A stretch of DNA of 64,000 nucleotides from Microbacterium sp. H1-D42. GTDB taxonomy: Bacteria > Actinomycetota > Actinomycetes > Actinomycetales > Microbacteriaceae. Under the pieces are notes generated by a model. The model did not search any database, was not told the origin of the DNA, and saw nothing but the letters and a program-made list of their open reading frames with translations. The translations under genes and the position numbers were made by a program. Below, one piece after another: positions 1 through 9,309 of the stretch; position 1 is the stretch's first letter; the number at the start of each line of letters is the position of its first letter. The stretch is taken from NCBI RefSeq assembly GCF_022637555.1, contig NZ_CP093342.1, positions 3,224,001 to 3,288,000 of the forward strand, in the 5' to 3' direction.

Positions 1-632
1 AGCTGGTGCGCCGGATCGTCGCCGGAGAGTACCCGGTCGGCACCCTCCTGCCGCCCGAGCCCCAGCTGGTGGCCGAATTCGAAGTCAGCCGACCTGTGGC
101 ACGCGAGGCGGTGAAGTACCTCGAGGCGGCCGGGCTCGTCACCATCCGGCAGGGCGACGGCACGGCCGTGCGTGCGCGACCGTGGTGGAACCTGACCGAT
201 CCGACCGTGCTGCGCATCGCGCTCGCCTTGAACGTGGATGAGCGGATGCGCGGCGACGCCGTGGCCCTCAGGCTGCACCTCGAGCTGTCACTGCTCGAGG
301 AGGCCGCTCCCCTGATGACCGATGAGGATCTGCGCGAGATGCAGGCCAGCGTCGAGCGCATGGACACCGCGACGTCGCTGGAGGACCTCACCGCCGCGGA
401 TCTCGCGTTCCACCAGGTGTACCAATCGCGTGCCGGCAACCTTCTCACCGGAGGCATCGTGCACCTGCTGGTGGCGGAGATGCCACCGCCAGGTCGCGTC
501 TTCGCCGACCCTAGAGCGTCCTACGACAAGGCGAACGTCCAACACCGCGCGATCTACGATGCTCTCCGCGAGGGCCGCTTCGACGATGCGAAGACGGCCC
601 TTCGGGCGCACGTCACGGAGATGTGGATGTAG
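1..632 (+). CDS. GntR/FadR-family transcriptional regulator (5' truncated by window edge)
   Basis: This is a DNA-binding regulator of the FadR subfamily of GntR proteins. The visible part begins inside the winged-helix domain: a PPEPQLVAEFEVSRPVAREA recognition segment, then the GLVTIRQGDGTAV wing. An all-helical FCD-type ligand domain follows, with acidic and His residues (DLAFHQ, and HRAIYDAL near the end). The first helix of the winged-helix domain is partly missing, so the real start lies upstream; the reading frame continues from base 3. It converges on the GH38/ABC operon that ends at 646, so that operon is its most likely target. The effector is probably a sugar or sugar acid, but this cannot be read from the sequence. 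Confidence 0.85.
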   Translation, partial: LVRRIVAGEYPVGTLLPPEPQLVAEFEVSRPVAREAVKYLEAAGLVTIRQGDGTAVRARPWWNLTDPTVLRIALALNVDERMRGDAVALRLHLELSLLEEAAPLMTDEDLREMQASVERMDTATSLEDLTAADLAFHQVYQSRAGNLLTGGIVHLLVAEMPPPGRVFADPRASYDKANVQHRAIYDALREGRFDDAKTALRAHVTEMWM

Positions 633-645
633 GTTCGAGGGCCCT

Positions 646-2805
646 TCAGCCCCGTCGCAGCCGCGTCACGAACTCGTAGCGCGAGTCGTCATCGAACCAC
701 GGGCGGAAGTTCGTGCTCCACGCGTTGTTGTGCAGCGTGAACGCGAAGCCGTCGGCTGCGCTGCCCGGATCGTTGTCGAACTCGTACATCCTCGGGCGCC
801 CGAGACTCAGCACCGGGGCATCGAGCGGTTCTACGACGATCTTCGTCGCGACATCGTCATAGCGCGCGGCCTCGACAGCATGCCAGGTGCGACCACCATC
901 ACGGACGACATCCAGCGGGTCGACAAGCGAGCCCGCCTTCTGCAACCGCCAGCGACTCGGCGTGCGAGTGGCCGGGTCGAATCGAAGCCAGGACGACTCG
1001 GGGGCGTAGATCGCGTCCTTTTCGCCGAGCCACAGGGTGGTGCGCACCGTGGCGCCGTGCACCTCGCCAGGAGTGATCGCGTGTTCGACGGTGATCCGGC
1101 GCGGACCACCCGCGCTCTCGCACGCCTCGTCGGGGAGCCGAAGGCTGCTGCGAAGGTGCAAAACCCCATCGCTCGCCCAGGTCACGGCTTCGATCACTCG
1201 CGGCAGGAACCGCCTGGTCTTCGGCACCGGGCGAAGCAGTTCGAGGCCGGCCTTGCCCAGCTCGGGAATGGCCCAGAAGCCATTGCGATACGGCTCACGC
1301 ACGTAGTCGTTCACCCACTGCTGCACGTCGGCCGCACCGTAGGTCCAGTACTCGTAGGCCCCCAGGGTTCGGCTTGCGATCTCGATGCCGTCGGGATCCG
1401 CGAGGATCTCCTGCCCGTCGATCTGCAGTCCGACGAGCGACCCGTCATCGCCGATTCGGGCGACCACGCGGTCGGCCGTGGCGGTCCGGTCCACCGGCTG
1501 CGCCGAGGCAGGAGCGTCCGGAACGGATTGGTCGAGCTCGCGCTGCGCTTCCGCACGCAGCGCGTCCGGCAGGTTCGGGACGATCGCCAGAGCGTTCGCG
1601 CGTTTCTCATCCCACGATTCCATCGCGTGTGAGTAGCTCTGCTGCACACCATCCGTCAGAGCCCAGCGCGCGTACGAAAGCGTCGGCGGGATGGTCTGCT
1701 CGACGTCGATCACGTCTCGTTCCCGGTTCACGTGGAACAGATCCTTGTCGTACGACACGTAGTCGGGCAGGTAGCGCATGTGGCTGTACCCGCAGGTGTG
1801 CTCGGCGATGAGCATGAGCTGCTCCGCGAGCTCACGGTCGGTCGGGTCGTCAAGGGTGAGGCGCCCATCGGCCAGCCACTCGTCGCGCAGTCGGTCGAGG
1901 CGGGTCAGCGCCCCGGTCGCGATCGGGTCAGCGGCCATCCCGTAGATCCACGAGTCGCCGATCTCCTGAGTCACCACCGGCAGGGCATCCCTGGCATCCC
2001 ATGCCGCCTGGCCGAAGCCGTTCAGGTCGGATGCCACCACGTCCGCACTCGGGTAGCGCTCACGCAGCCGCTCGAGCAGGCCGCGCACGTCACTCTCGAC
2101 CGGCGGGCCGTGGTTGTCGTTGGTGAACGAGAAGAACAGCCCCTCCGTCGATCCGGGCACCGGGCGCACGGTGGCGCGCTCGGGATCCGAGCCGTATGCC
2201 GGGTCGTACGAGAGCACGATCTCGCTGCCATCGGGAGCCCGCCAGACGGCGTGCTCCGGCACGTCAGGCACGGGAGATGCCGGGTTCACCCCGATGTGCA
2301 GGTAGTTGACACCGGCCGCGGCCAGCGCCGACACCAGCCCGATCGTGTGACCGGGCACGTCGGTCATCTTCGCCGCCGTCGTCTTCCGTCCGTACTCGGC
2401 ATCGAGGCGCGCAGAATAGGTCATCGCGTGATCGAGCATGCTGCGGGACAGCAACTCGGTCTGCGTGGTGACCGGGTAGGCGTGCCAGGCCACCAGCCCG
2501 TCGCGGATCGCGGCATCCAGATCAGCCCGTTCTGCGGCTGTGCCATCACGCAGTGCGTGCGTGATCAGCCACGAACCCGTAGTCCAGACGAACTCCGGGC
2601 GACCATGCTGGTCGGCCATGTCGCGTGCAAGGCGGATGGCACCGGGGATGAACTCCTCGCGATAGCTCCGCAGGACATTCTTCTCGAGATCCGTGTATCC
2701 GAGATCCAGGTGCGTCTTGAAGACCACGTGGATCTTCGTGAATTCGGTGGATGCCTCGTGTGCAGCTTCCACTGTCTCCTGCGTGCGCCACGCGTCGACC
2801 AGCAT
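646..2805 (-). CDS. GH38-like (DUF5054-type) glycoside hydrolase
   Basis: This 719-residue protein is related to the catalytic N-terminal domain of GH38 alpha-mannosidases and looks like the DUF5054 group. An HLDLGYTD motif near residue 32 supplies a probable zinc His/Asp pair. The KMTDVPGHT segment places an Asp (about 149) where GH38 enzymes carry the catalytic nucleophile. A CGYSH segment lies further on. There is no signal peptide, so it is likely cytosolic and acts on imported oligosaccharides. It is the last gene of the operon read from 9153, 47 bases after a second, longer GH38 protein. The substrate is not known; mannosidase activity is inferred only from fold and context. Confidence 0.8.
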   Translation of the reverse strand: MLVDAWRTQETVEAAHEASTEFTKIHVVFKTHLDLGYTDLEKNVLRSYREEFIPGAIRLARDMADQHGRPEFVWTTGSWLITHALRDGTAAERADLDAAIRDGLVAWHAYPVTTQTELLSRSMLDHAMTYSARLDAEYGRKTTAAKMTDVPGHTIGLVSALAAAGVNYLHIGVNPASPVPDVPEHAVWRAPDGSEIVLSYDPAYGSDPERATVRPVPGSTEGLFFSFTNDNHGPPVESDVRGLLERLRERYPSADVVASDLNGFGQAAWDARDALPVVTQEIGDSWIYGMAADPIATGALTRLDRLRDEWLADGRLTLDDPTDRELAEQLMLIAEHTCGYSHMRYLPDYVSYDKDLFHVNRERDVIDVEQTIPPTLSYARWALTDGVQQSYSHAMESWDEKRANALAIVPNLPDALRAEAQRELDQSVPDAPASAQPVDRTATADRVVARIGDDGSLVGLQIDGQEILADPDGIEIASRTLGAYEYWTYGAADVQQWVNDYVREPYRNGFWAIPELGKAGLELLRPVPKTRRFLPRVIEAVTWASDGVLHLRSSLRLPDEACESAGGPRRITVEHAITPGEVHGATVRTTLWLGEKDAIYAPESSWLRFDPATRTPSRWRLQKAGSLVDPLDVVRDGGRTWHAVEAARYDDVATKIVVEPLDAPVLSLGRPRMYEFDNDPGSAADGFAFTLHNNAWSTNFRPWFDDDSRYEFVTRLRRG

Positions 2806-2822
2806 GTCTTCAGCCTCTCTCT

Positions 2823-2850
2823 TGTTCCTCAGACACTGTTCCTAGGACAC
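2823..2850. repeat. Tandem 14-bp repeat between two GH38-type genes
   Basis: Two adjacent 14-base units, TGTTCCTCAGACAC and TGTTCCTAGGACAC (12 of 14 identical), fill most of the 47-base gap between the two glycosidase genes. The function is unknown; it could be a local duplication or part of the 3' end or leader RNA. Confidence 0.5.
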
Positions 2851-2852
2851 TG

Positions 2853-5800
2853 TCACGACTTGCGCACGGCGACGGCGGCCGTGCCGAACGGCGGCAGGGT
2901 GACCTGCACCGACGATCCATCCTGCACATCCAGTGGCTGACCGCCGCGGCCGACCAGTGAGGTCAACTCGGCTGCACTGATGCCCGCGTGCACGGTCACT
3001 GCGGTCTCCACCGGTGAAGTCGCCAGCGACTGCAATGCGATGCGCACCTGTCCGTCGGCGAGGCTGCGCGCCGACAGCACGCGTACCCGATCATCGTCGA
3101 CTTCGATGCCCGTCACCTCAGCGGCTGCACTTCCGATGTCGGAGGTGGCGACGCCGCGCAGCGGGCGGATGAGGTCGCCGGCGAGCTGGGCGGCCCGCAC
3201 TCCGACAGCGTCCGCGTCCGCAGCCGACACCACGCCGACCCTGTAGGCGAAGAACATCTCGAATGCCTGTCCGGCTGGGAAATTCGTGTCCCACAGGTTG
3301 TTGTGGATCCACGAGAATACTGTGCCCTCCTCACGCTCTGCGAGCGTGCCGGGGAAGGGCGAGAACGGCAGCGCGATGTCGCCGATCTGCACGAGCGGGG
3401 CATCCTGCGCGATCAGCGCGAACGCCGCGCCATCCTCGATCAGGGCGACCCAGTCGCGCACGGTGTGCATGTAGTCGGCGGCACCTGGCACGGCATCGAT
3501 CCCGCTGCCGGCGACAGCGCCACCGATCTCGTACCGCACCGCCGGTGCCGTCATGGCGAACGGGAACGCGAAGAAACCCGACTCCTTGCCCACCCGGTAC
3601 GGCTTGTTCACGCGGTTCTCGATGTCGAGGTGCTCCGCCCCGGCATCCAGCCTGAAGGTCGTGTCGATCCAGCTCACGCCTGGGGCGTAGCTGCGCACGC
3701 GGATCCAGGACGACACCGCATCCGAACCGGCGTTCAGGAACGCCACATGCGTCGTCGACGTGCGCTCTGCGAGGAGCACCAGATCGGGCCCGCTGTCGTA
3801 GAGGAAGCCGGTCAGATGGTTGTGCTCGCCCTGTGTCGCGAGGGTGTCATGCACGTAGGTGTTGAAGCCGAATGCGGACGTGCCGCCCACGAGCTCGCGG
3901 CCACGCACTGTCAGCGAGCGCACGACGCCGGTGCGCGGGTCCAACTCGACCCTGGTGATCCCGTTGTCCAGAACCCACGTCGGCTCAGCGGGCGCCTGGA
4001 CCGGCATCGTGCCATCGGCTGCGACGATTCGACCGCCTTCTTCAAGCACGTTGACGTCGAAGCGACGCCCGCCGAGCGCGGGGACGTCCGACGCGAAGAA
4101 GCGCACGAAGCGCCCCGCTTCCCGATGATTCGGGTTGACCTGGTTGTGCTCCGCGAACGGCACAGACTCGCCGGTGACGGCGTCCGAGATGGTGATCACG
4201 GACGTGGTGTGCATGACACTTTCGGGCAGAAGAAGCGTCACCATCCCCGAGCGCACGCGACCTTCGGTATTCGCCACCCAGATGGTGGCAGCACCGTCAC
4301 CTCCGCCGTGTGCTTCCGCGTATGCGTGCAGCGCCTCCTGCAGCAGGAGCGAACCCTCCTGCTGGGCACGCAGCGCCTTCTCGGCCTTCCAGTGCCACTG
4401 GTCCGTGCCCGACTCCTGGAAATCGTCGGCCGACGTCCAGGGGTTCGACGCACCCCAGGTGTGCTCGTCGAACAGCTCGACGTTCTCCCACGCGTCGTCG
4501 ACATTCTCGTCGAAGCCCGCTGACACTGTGTCATCGAGCAGCGCGGCGATCGATGTCGCCTGAGAGATCGTCGACTGCGCCTCGCGCGTGAGCTGCACAT
4601 GGCGAGAACCCGAGCCATTGCCGTCGGCCCACCAGTTGTTCCAGTCGCCGCTCACCGTCTCGACCTGGTCACCGAAGCGATCCTCCATGATCTCGAAGAA
4701 GTCCTGAGTGCGGGTCACCTTCAGACGAGGGGACTCCCACCGCTGATTCCATGCCTCGACGATCTCATTCAGTCGACGTGCAGGCGGAGCGTTGTCAGCC
4801 ACTCGACCCATCACACGCAGGTGGATCTCATCCCACGGGTAGGGCGTACGCTCGCCCGCCCGATCGCCCAACGCGAACCCGAAGACGTTCTCGTCATAAG
4901 GGAAGCCGCTGGTGGCCTCCGCGTGCAGATACAGCGGCAGCAGATCTTCGACCTCGTCGATGTGGTTGTTGAAACCGAGGACTGCGGCCTCCTGATAGGC
5001 GATGCCCTCGGCGGAGGTCGTGATCCAGACCAGCACACTGTTACCGGCCGGGGACTCCCACCGGAAGAACCTCGGGAGGTTGAGACCGTCACGCAGGTAG
5101 GGCACCGATCGGCCGGCCCAGTTGTGCGCAACGGAGAGGTACTTGACCCCGTTCTGCGCCAGCGCGTCGACCGTGCCCGCGACGCAACCCGGGATGTCGG
5201 TCTGGTACGCGACCGGGATCTCGACGCCGAATCGCGCGGAGATGTCGCGGGAATAGCGCAGCAGCCCGTGCAGCTCTTCGGTCGAGCAGAGCTCGGTGTG
5301 CACGTTGAACGGCAGCGCCGCCAATTCGATCCGCCCGGCGCGCACCTGATCGAAGAAGCGCTCGACCGTCTGTGCGGATCGACGCTCGATCCATTCGCGG
5401 AGCACCCAGATCGACTCGACACTCCACCGGAACGAGCTGTCGTCGTCATCATCGCCGGCGGCTTCGGAAAGGCGCAGCGCATCGTCGAGGTAGGCGAGCT
5501 GCTCGCGGATCACGCGCCCCTGCATGTCGGTGTAGCCGATGTCGAAGTGCGAGTGGTGCACAAGCGAGACCGTCCAGTCGCGGATCGGCTCGGCCTGCAG
5601 CGCGAATGAGGATTCCGAGATCTCCGGCAGGGTCACGGCGAGCGCTGCGCTGTCGACGTGGGGAATGAAGAAACGGCATCCGTCGCTCGTCGGCTCGGCC
5701 AGGATGCTGAGCTCCGTCGCACCGTCGATGGAGACCAGCGCCCGTGTCAGCGCCAGCGCCGTGCGAATCCGAATGGGGCGTTCACGACCGTCGGCACCGT

Positions 5801-5987
5801 TGCGGATCAGCGGTTCCAACACGACGTCGAAGGTGCCGCCTTCGACGTCGACCGTTTGGTAGGCGCCGTCACGCAAACCCTTGATCGCACGGTCGTGGTC
5901 GAACGGATGGGTTCGACGCTGACCCGTGTGCGGGCGTTCCTCGTGGCGAGCACCTGTCGCAAGCGATGCGTTCAGTTCGACAGCCAT
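2853..5987 (-). CDS. GH38-family alpha-mannosidase-like glycoside hydrolase
   Basis: This is a 1044-residue glycosidase of the GH38 type. It has an N-terminal beta-rich extension of about 135 residues, then a catalytic barrel with HSHFDIGYTD (zinc His147/Asp149) and YQTDIPGC, whose Asp264 aligns with the GH38 nucleophile. A helical middle region and a long beta-sandwich C-terminal half follow, as in full-length family members. No signal peptide is present, which suggests cytosolic processing of imported glycans. It lies 42 bases after the permease gene of the same operon. The substrate is probably an alpha-mannoside or related glycan, but the subfamily specificity cannot be read directly. Confidence 0.87.
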   Translation of the reverse strand: MAVELNASLATGARHEERPHTGQRRTHPFDHDRAIKGLRDGAYQTVDVEGGTFDVVLEPLIRNGADGRERPIRIRTALALTRALVSIDGATELSILAEPTSDGCRFFIPHVDSAALAVTLPEISESSFALQAEPIRDWTVSLVHHSHFDIGYTDMQGRVIREQLAYLDDALRLSEAAGDDDDDSSFRWSVESIWVLREWIERRSAQTVERFFDQVRAGRIELAALPFNVHTELCSTEELHGLLRYSRDISARFGVEIPVAYQTDIPGCVAGTVDALAQNGVKYLSVAHNWAGRSVPYLRDGLNLPRFFRWESPAGNSVLVWITTSAEGIAYQEAAVLGFNNHIDEVEDLLPLYLHAEATSGFPYDENVFGFALGDRAGERTPYPWDEIHLRVMGRVADNAPPARRLNEIVEAWNQRWESPRLKVTRTQDFFEIMEDRFGDQVETVSGDWNNWWADGNGSGSRHVQLTREAQSTISQATSIAALLDDTVSAGFDENVDDAWENVELFDEHTWGASNPWTSADDFQESGTDQWHWKAEKALRAQQEGSLLLQEALHAYAEAHGGGDGAATIWVANTEGRVRSGMVTLLLPESVMHTTSVITISDAVTGESVPFAEHNQVNPNHREAGRFVRFFASDVPALGGRRFDVNVLEEGGRIVAADGTMPVQAPAEPTWVLDNGITRVELDPRTGVVRSLTVRGRELVGGTSAFGFNTYVHDTLATQGEHNHLTGFLYDSGPDLVLLAERTSTTHVAFLNAGSDAVSSWIRVRSYAPGVSWIDTTFRLDAGAEHLDIENRVNKPYRVGKESGFFAFPFAMTAPAVRYEIGGAVAGSGIDAVPGAADYMHTVRDWVALIEDGAAFALIAQDAPLVQIGDIALPFSPFPGTLAEREEGTVFSWIHNNLWDTNFPAGQAFEMFFAYRVGVVSAADADAVGVRAAQLAGDLIRPLRGVATSDIGSAAAEVTGIEVDDDRVRVLSARSLADGQVRIALQSLATSPVETAVTVHAGISAAELTSLVGRGGQPLDVQDGSSVQVTLPPFGTAAVAVRKS

Positions 5988-6029
5988 GTCAGATTCAATC
6001 CTTAGTTCTCAGAGATCGGTGAGTGGGGT

Positions 6030-6854
6030 CTAGAGGTTGGTGGTGAGTCCCGCGACGAAGAATCGCTGGAAGAAGAGGAAGACGAGCACCGCAGGCAGCG
6101 ACACGATGAGCGCTGTCGCCAGAATCGCGGGCTGCGAGAGCGCGCTCCCCTGGGTCTGCATGGTGGCGACGGCCGCCATGACGGGCTGGTTCTCGATGCT
6201 GATCGTGAGCGAGATGCCGAAGAAGAGCTCGTTCCAGATGAAGATGAACTGGAACACGAACGCCGCCACCATCGCCGGGCGGACCAGCGGAAGGTAGATG
6301 GACACGAACATGCGCCACCATCCCGCACCGTCGATCTTGGCCGCCTGGCCGATCTCTGGGGGCAGCGTGACCATGAAGTTGCGGGTGACGAAGAACCCGA
6401 ACGGGATGCACAACGCGACGTAGACGATGATGAGGATCATCTTGGTGTCGTAGAGCTCGGTGGCGACACCTGCCTGGTACAGCGGCAAGGCGAAGACCTG
6501 CAGCGGCAGCAGGGTGCCGGCGTAGATCAGCCAGAACCACAGCCGCTTGTGCTTGGTGGGCATGATGACGAGGCCGAAGGCTGCGATCGCCGCAAGTATG
6601 ACGGCGATGCCGGCTCCCAGCGTGGCGTAGAGCAGGCTGTTCAGGAATGGCGCCGTGAAAGACCCGGCCTCCCACCCGGTGGCGAGGTTCTCGAAGAGCG
6701 CGAATCCGGATGGCCACCACACCGGACTGCCGGTGTATGACGTGACCGGAGTCATCGCATTCACGATGACGAGGTAGGTCGGGACCGCCCAGATCAGCGC
6801 AAGGAGGATGACGATCGTGTTGCGGGCCAGGATGCCAGGACGCAGTCTGTTCAT
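6030..6854 (-). CDS. Carbohydrate ABC transporter permease (MalG-like)
   Basis: This 274-residue inner-membrane permease belongs to the carbohydrate uptake (CUT1) class. It has about six membrane segments and the cytoplasmic EAA-type loop QAAKIDGAGWWRMFVSIYLP that docks the ATPase. The start was placed at the ATG at 6854 because it overlaps the stop of the preceding permease by four bases (ATGA) and gives the usual family length; reading further upstream gives only Arg-rich non-membrane sequence. It pairs with the permease at 6851-7786 and the binding protein at 7852. No ATPase gene is nearby, so a shared MsiK-type ATPase is presumed. Confidence 0.92.
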   Translation of the reverse strand: MNRLRPGILARNTIVILLALIWAVPTYLVIVNAMTPVTSYTGSPVWWPSGFALFENLATGWEAGSFTAPFLNSLLYATLGAGIAVILAAIAAFGLVIMPTKHKRLWFWLIYAGTLLPLQVFALPLYQAGVATELYDTKMILIIVYVALCIPFGFFVTRNFMVTLPPEIGQAAKIDGAGWWRMFVSIYLPLVRPAMVAAFVFQFIFIWNELFFGISLTISIENQPVMAAVATMQTQGSALSQPAILATALIVSLPAVLVFLFFQRFFVAGLTTNL

Positions 6855-7786
6855 GATTCCTGTCCGATCTGTCGACGCAGGTACAGCCAGGAGCACACGA
6901 CGACGATGAGTGTGAGCACCACCGCGATGGCCGAGCCGACAGCGGGGTCGAGCATGAGGAACGATTGGCGGTACATCGAGAGCGCGAGAGTCTCGGAACT
7001 GCGGTTCGGGCCGCCTGCGGTCAGCACCCAGATCAGGTCGAAGGCGCGAAGGGCGTTGGTGATCGTGAGTCCGATCACGACGGCGGTGGTCGCCTTGAGC
7101 TGAGGAAGGATCACGTAGACGAAGCGCCGCCATCCGTCCGCGCCATCGAGCGCCGCGGCCTCGACGGTCTCGCGTGGGATGGTCTGCAGACCGACCATGT
7201 AGAGCACGACGTTCACCCCGGTCGTCTGCCACGCGGCGAACACGATGACGCTGATGACGTTCGACGGCCACTGCAGCAGCCACTGGATCGGGCTCTCCGG
7301 ATCGGTGAGACCGACGAACTCCAGGAACTGGTTGAGTGAGCCGGCGGTGCTGAGCAGCACGTTGCCCACGATCGCGACGACAGTGCCCGCCAGTGCGTAC
7401 GGCAGCACGACCAGCGCCCTGGCCACCGCGCCCAGTTTCATCGCACTGGTCATCACTGCGATGGCGAGTCCGAAGCCGACCGGGAGGATCAGAGAGCCGA
7501 TCGCCCACATCAGGGTGTTGATCATCGACCGCTGCAACGCCGGGTCTCGGAACATCGCCACGTAGTTGTCGAATCCGACGAACCCGCTGCCCCCGTTCCC
7601 GAGGAACGAGCGGTAGATCGTGTAGACGAAAGGTGCCAGCAGCACGATTCCGACCACGGCGAGCGCCGCACCGACGAACGGGATGGCTGCAACGCGCGCG
7701 CGACGCTCATGGCCCACGGGCGCACCGGAGTGCGATCGACTGCGCCTCTTGACCGTGGTCAGGAGTTCTGTTTCGGATACCGTCAC
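6851..7786 (-). CDS. Sugar ABC transporter permease (MalF-like)
   Basis: This 311-residue permease is the partner of the MalG-like subunit. It has a basic cytosolic N-terminus (about 30 residues with HERRAR), six hydrophobic segments and the coupling loop EAAALDGADGWRRFVYVILP. It overlaps the next permease by four bases, which indicates translational coupling. It follows the binding-protein gene after a 65-base gap that contains a strong hairpin, so permease transcription may be attenuated relative to the binding protein. The imported substrate is probably the glycan processed by the two downstream GH38-type enzymes. Confidence 0.92.
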   Translation of the reverse strand: MTVSETELLTTVKRRSRSHSGAPVGHERRARVAAIPFVGAALAVVGIVLLAPFVYTIYRSFLGNGGSGFVGFDNYVAMFRDPALQRSMINTLMWAIGSLILPVGFGLAIAVMTSAMKLGAVARALVVLPYALAGTVVAIVGNVLLSTAGSLNQFLEFVGLTDPESPIQWLLQWPSNVISVIVFAAWQTTGVNVVLYMVGLQTIPRETVEAAALDGADGWRRFVYVILPQLKATTAVVIGLTITNALRAFDLIWVLTAGGPNRSSETLALSMYRQSFLMLDPAVGSAIAVVLTLIVVVCSWLYLRRQIGQES

Positions 7787-7806
7787 TGATCTTCACCTCC
7801 TCTGGT

Positions 7807-7837
7807 TCCGGCGGGCGGCCGTCGGCCGCCCGCCGGA
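7807..7837 (-). terminator. Intercistronic hairpin between binding protein and permease
   Basis: Two perfect 14-base arms (TCCGGCGGGCGGCC and its complement) are separated by GTC. It lies just after the binding-protein stop and has no long U tract on the transcribed strand. It is probably a partial terminator or mRNA-stabilising element that keeps binding protein above permease levels, a common arrangement in such operons. Confidence 0.65.
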
Positions 7838-7851
7838 GGTGTTTGCCGTGG

Positions 7852-9153
7852 TCAGCCGATCGAGGGATTCTCGTCCCAGGCCGCCCATTCCTGCTTCGCC
7901 TGACGATCGAGCTCGGTCAGCGTCGCGTCGATGTCGGGGTTGACGATGAACCCTCCGAACGTCGCGATGCTCGACTGCACCAGCTTCGGCGGAAGCGACT
8001 CGTAGTACCGGTTGATGTACACCGGCGACTGCTCTTCGATCTGCGAGAGGATGCTGCCGAGCACAGGGTCGTCGGAGGTGACGTTCGGGTTGGCGGAGAA
8101 GTCACCCGTGTATTCGGCCCACGGCTGCTGGACGTCAGTGTTCATCCAGGCCACGAGAGACTTCTTGGCAGCGTCGAGGTTCGGGGCGTTCTTCGGCACG
8201 GCGATTCCGGCCGTGTCGGCGACGACCACAGGCGGTTCGCCATCGGTCATCGCGGGGGTGAGGAATGCACCGTAGTCGGCGTCGGTCAGGCCGGCTTCGC
8301 CGAAGAACCCGTTGTACCAGGTCGCCATGTTGATCAGTCCGACCTTGCCCGCCTTCATCATCGCCGGGCAGTCCGCGAACTTGGTGTCAGGCGGGGTCAC
8401 CCAGCCGCTGTCGATCCAGTTCTTCCAGACCTTCATGCTGTCCTTCACATCCGGATCCGTGAACTTCGCCTTGTTCTCGGTGATGTCGGTGTAGAGCTGC
8501 GTGGATTTCGAGCCGACGATCTGCTGGAAGGGGACGAATGTCTCCCATCCGGTCTGTCCGCTGCACATCAGCTGCCCGGCTTCGCCGAGCTTCTCGACCG
8601 CGGTCTCGTACTCATCCCAGGTCTTGGGCGTCTCCGTGATGCCCGCATCGGCGAAGGCCTTCTTGCTGTAGTAGGTCACCCATGATGACTGGTTGAGCGG
8701 CATGGCATAGACCTTGCCGTCCAGGGAGAAGTACGGACGCAGGGCATCGTTGAGATTTCCGGCGGCTACAGCCTCGTCCCATTCCGCTGTGAGGTCTGCG
8801 AGCTGGCCGGTGGCCGCCAGGCCCTGCAGCATCTTTCCGCTCCACCACTTGATGAGGTCGCCCGACTTCTTGGTCGGCAGGGCGGCGAGCACCGTCTGCG
8901 TGTAGTTCTCAGTGGTCGGCAGCGACTGCGTCTTGATGCCGTAGCCGGTCTCCTTGCGAATGGTCTCGCCCGCGGCCTCGAACCCCTTGGTCCATTGCGG
9001 GTTGTCGTTGTACATGATGAGGTTCTTCTCACCGGAGTCGCCCTCATCACCCCCTGCGCCGCTCGAGCAGCCTGCGAGCGCGCCTGTTGCGACGAGCGCT
9101 GCGACCGCGGCCGTCAGAATCCTGCGGCCTGAAACTTTGCTGAGTCCTGCCAT
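7852..9153 (-). CDS. Sugar ABC transporter substrate-binding lipoprotein
   Basis: This is a 433-residue extracellular solute-binding protein of the CUT1 class. The N-terminus is a lipoprotein signal: basic residues, a hydrophobic stretch and a lipobox ending GALAGC (Cys29), followed by a Ser/Gly/Glu-rich linker. The mature part has family features such as NDNPQWTKGFEAAGETI and NMATWYNGFFGEAGL. The ATG at 9153 is preferred over the GTG at 9162 because an AGAGAGG ribosome site sits eight bases before it. It is the first gene of the operon that runs to 646 with two permeases and two GH38-type hydrolases. Confidence 0.93.
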   Translation of the reverse strand: MAGLSKVSGRRILTAAVAALVATGALAGCSSGAGGDEGDSGEKNLIMYNDNPQWTKGFEAAGETIRKETGYGIKTQSLPTTENYTQTVLAALPTKKSGDLIKWWSGKMLQGLAATGQLADLTAEWDEAVAAGNLNDALRPYFSLDGKVYAMPLNQSSWVTYYSKKAFADAGITETPKTWDEYETAVEKLGEAGQLMCSGQTGWETFVPFQQIVGSKSTQLYTDITENKAKFTDPDVKDSMKVWKNWIDSGWVTPPDTKFADCPAMMKAGKVGLINMATWYNGFFGEAGLTDADYGAFLTPAMTDGEPPVVVADTAGIAVPKNAPNLDAAKKSLVAWMNTDVQQPWAEYTGDFSANPNVTSDDPVLGSILSQIEEQSPVYINRYYESLPPKLVQSSIATFGGFIVNPDIDATLTELDRQAKQEWAAWDENPSIG

Positions 9154-9205
9154 GTCGATCACCTCTCTGTGATTCTCGGGTCATCGCCGAAGCGATCCAC
9201 CGATA

Positions 9206-9217
9206 CTTGCATACAAG
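9206..9217. promoter_or_regulatory. Candidate GntR-type operator (CTTGCATACAAG)
   Basis: The dyad CTTG-CATA-CAAG lies between the divergent binding-protein gene and the ECF gene, 53 bases before the binding-protein start. Its form fits FadR/GntR operators, and the GntR gene at the left edge is a candidate regulator. This is inference from symmetry and position. Confidence 0.4.
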
Positions 9218-9256
9218 AACTCTAGTCGGCAAGCATTCAGTACAATCGGGGGCAAA

Positions 9257-9275
9257 TCAGGTAAGGCTCAGCTAA
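9257..9275 (+). promoter_or_regulatory. DtxR/IdeR-type iron box
   Basis: TCAGGTAAGGCTCAGCTAA matches the actinobacterial iron-box consensus TTAGGTTAGGCTAACCTAA at 15 of 19 positions by eye. It lies 34 bases before the TTG start of the ECF ATPase gene. With a siderophore-interacting protein in the same operon, Fe(II)-dependent repression by a DtxR/IdeR protein is the natural reading. Confidence 0.7.
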
Positions 9276-9309
9276 GTTAGAGGGGTACCGAGAGCCGAGA
9301 GAGACCCGC

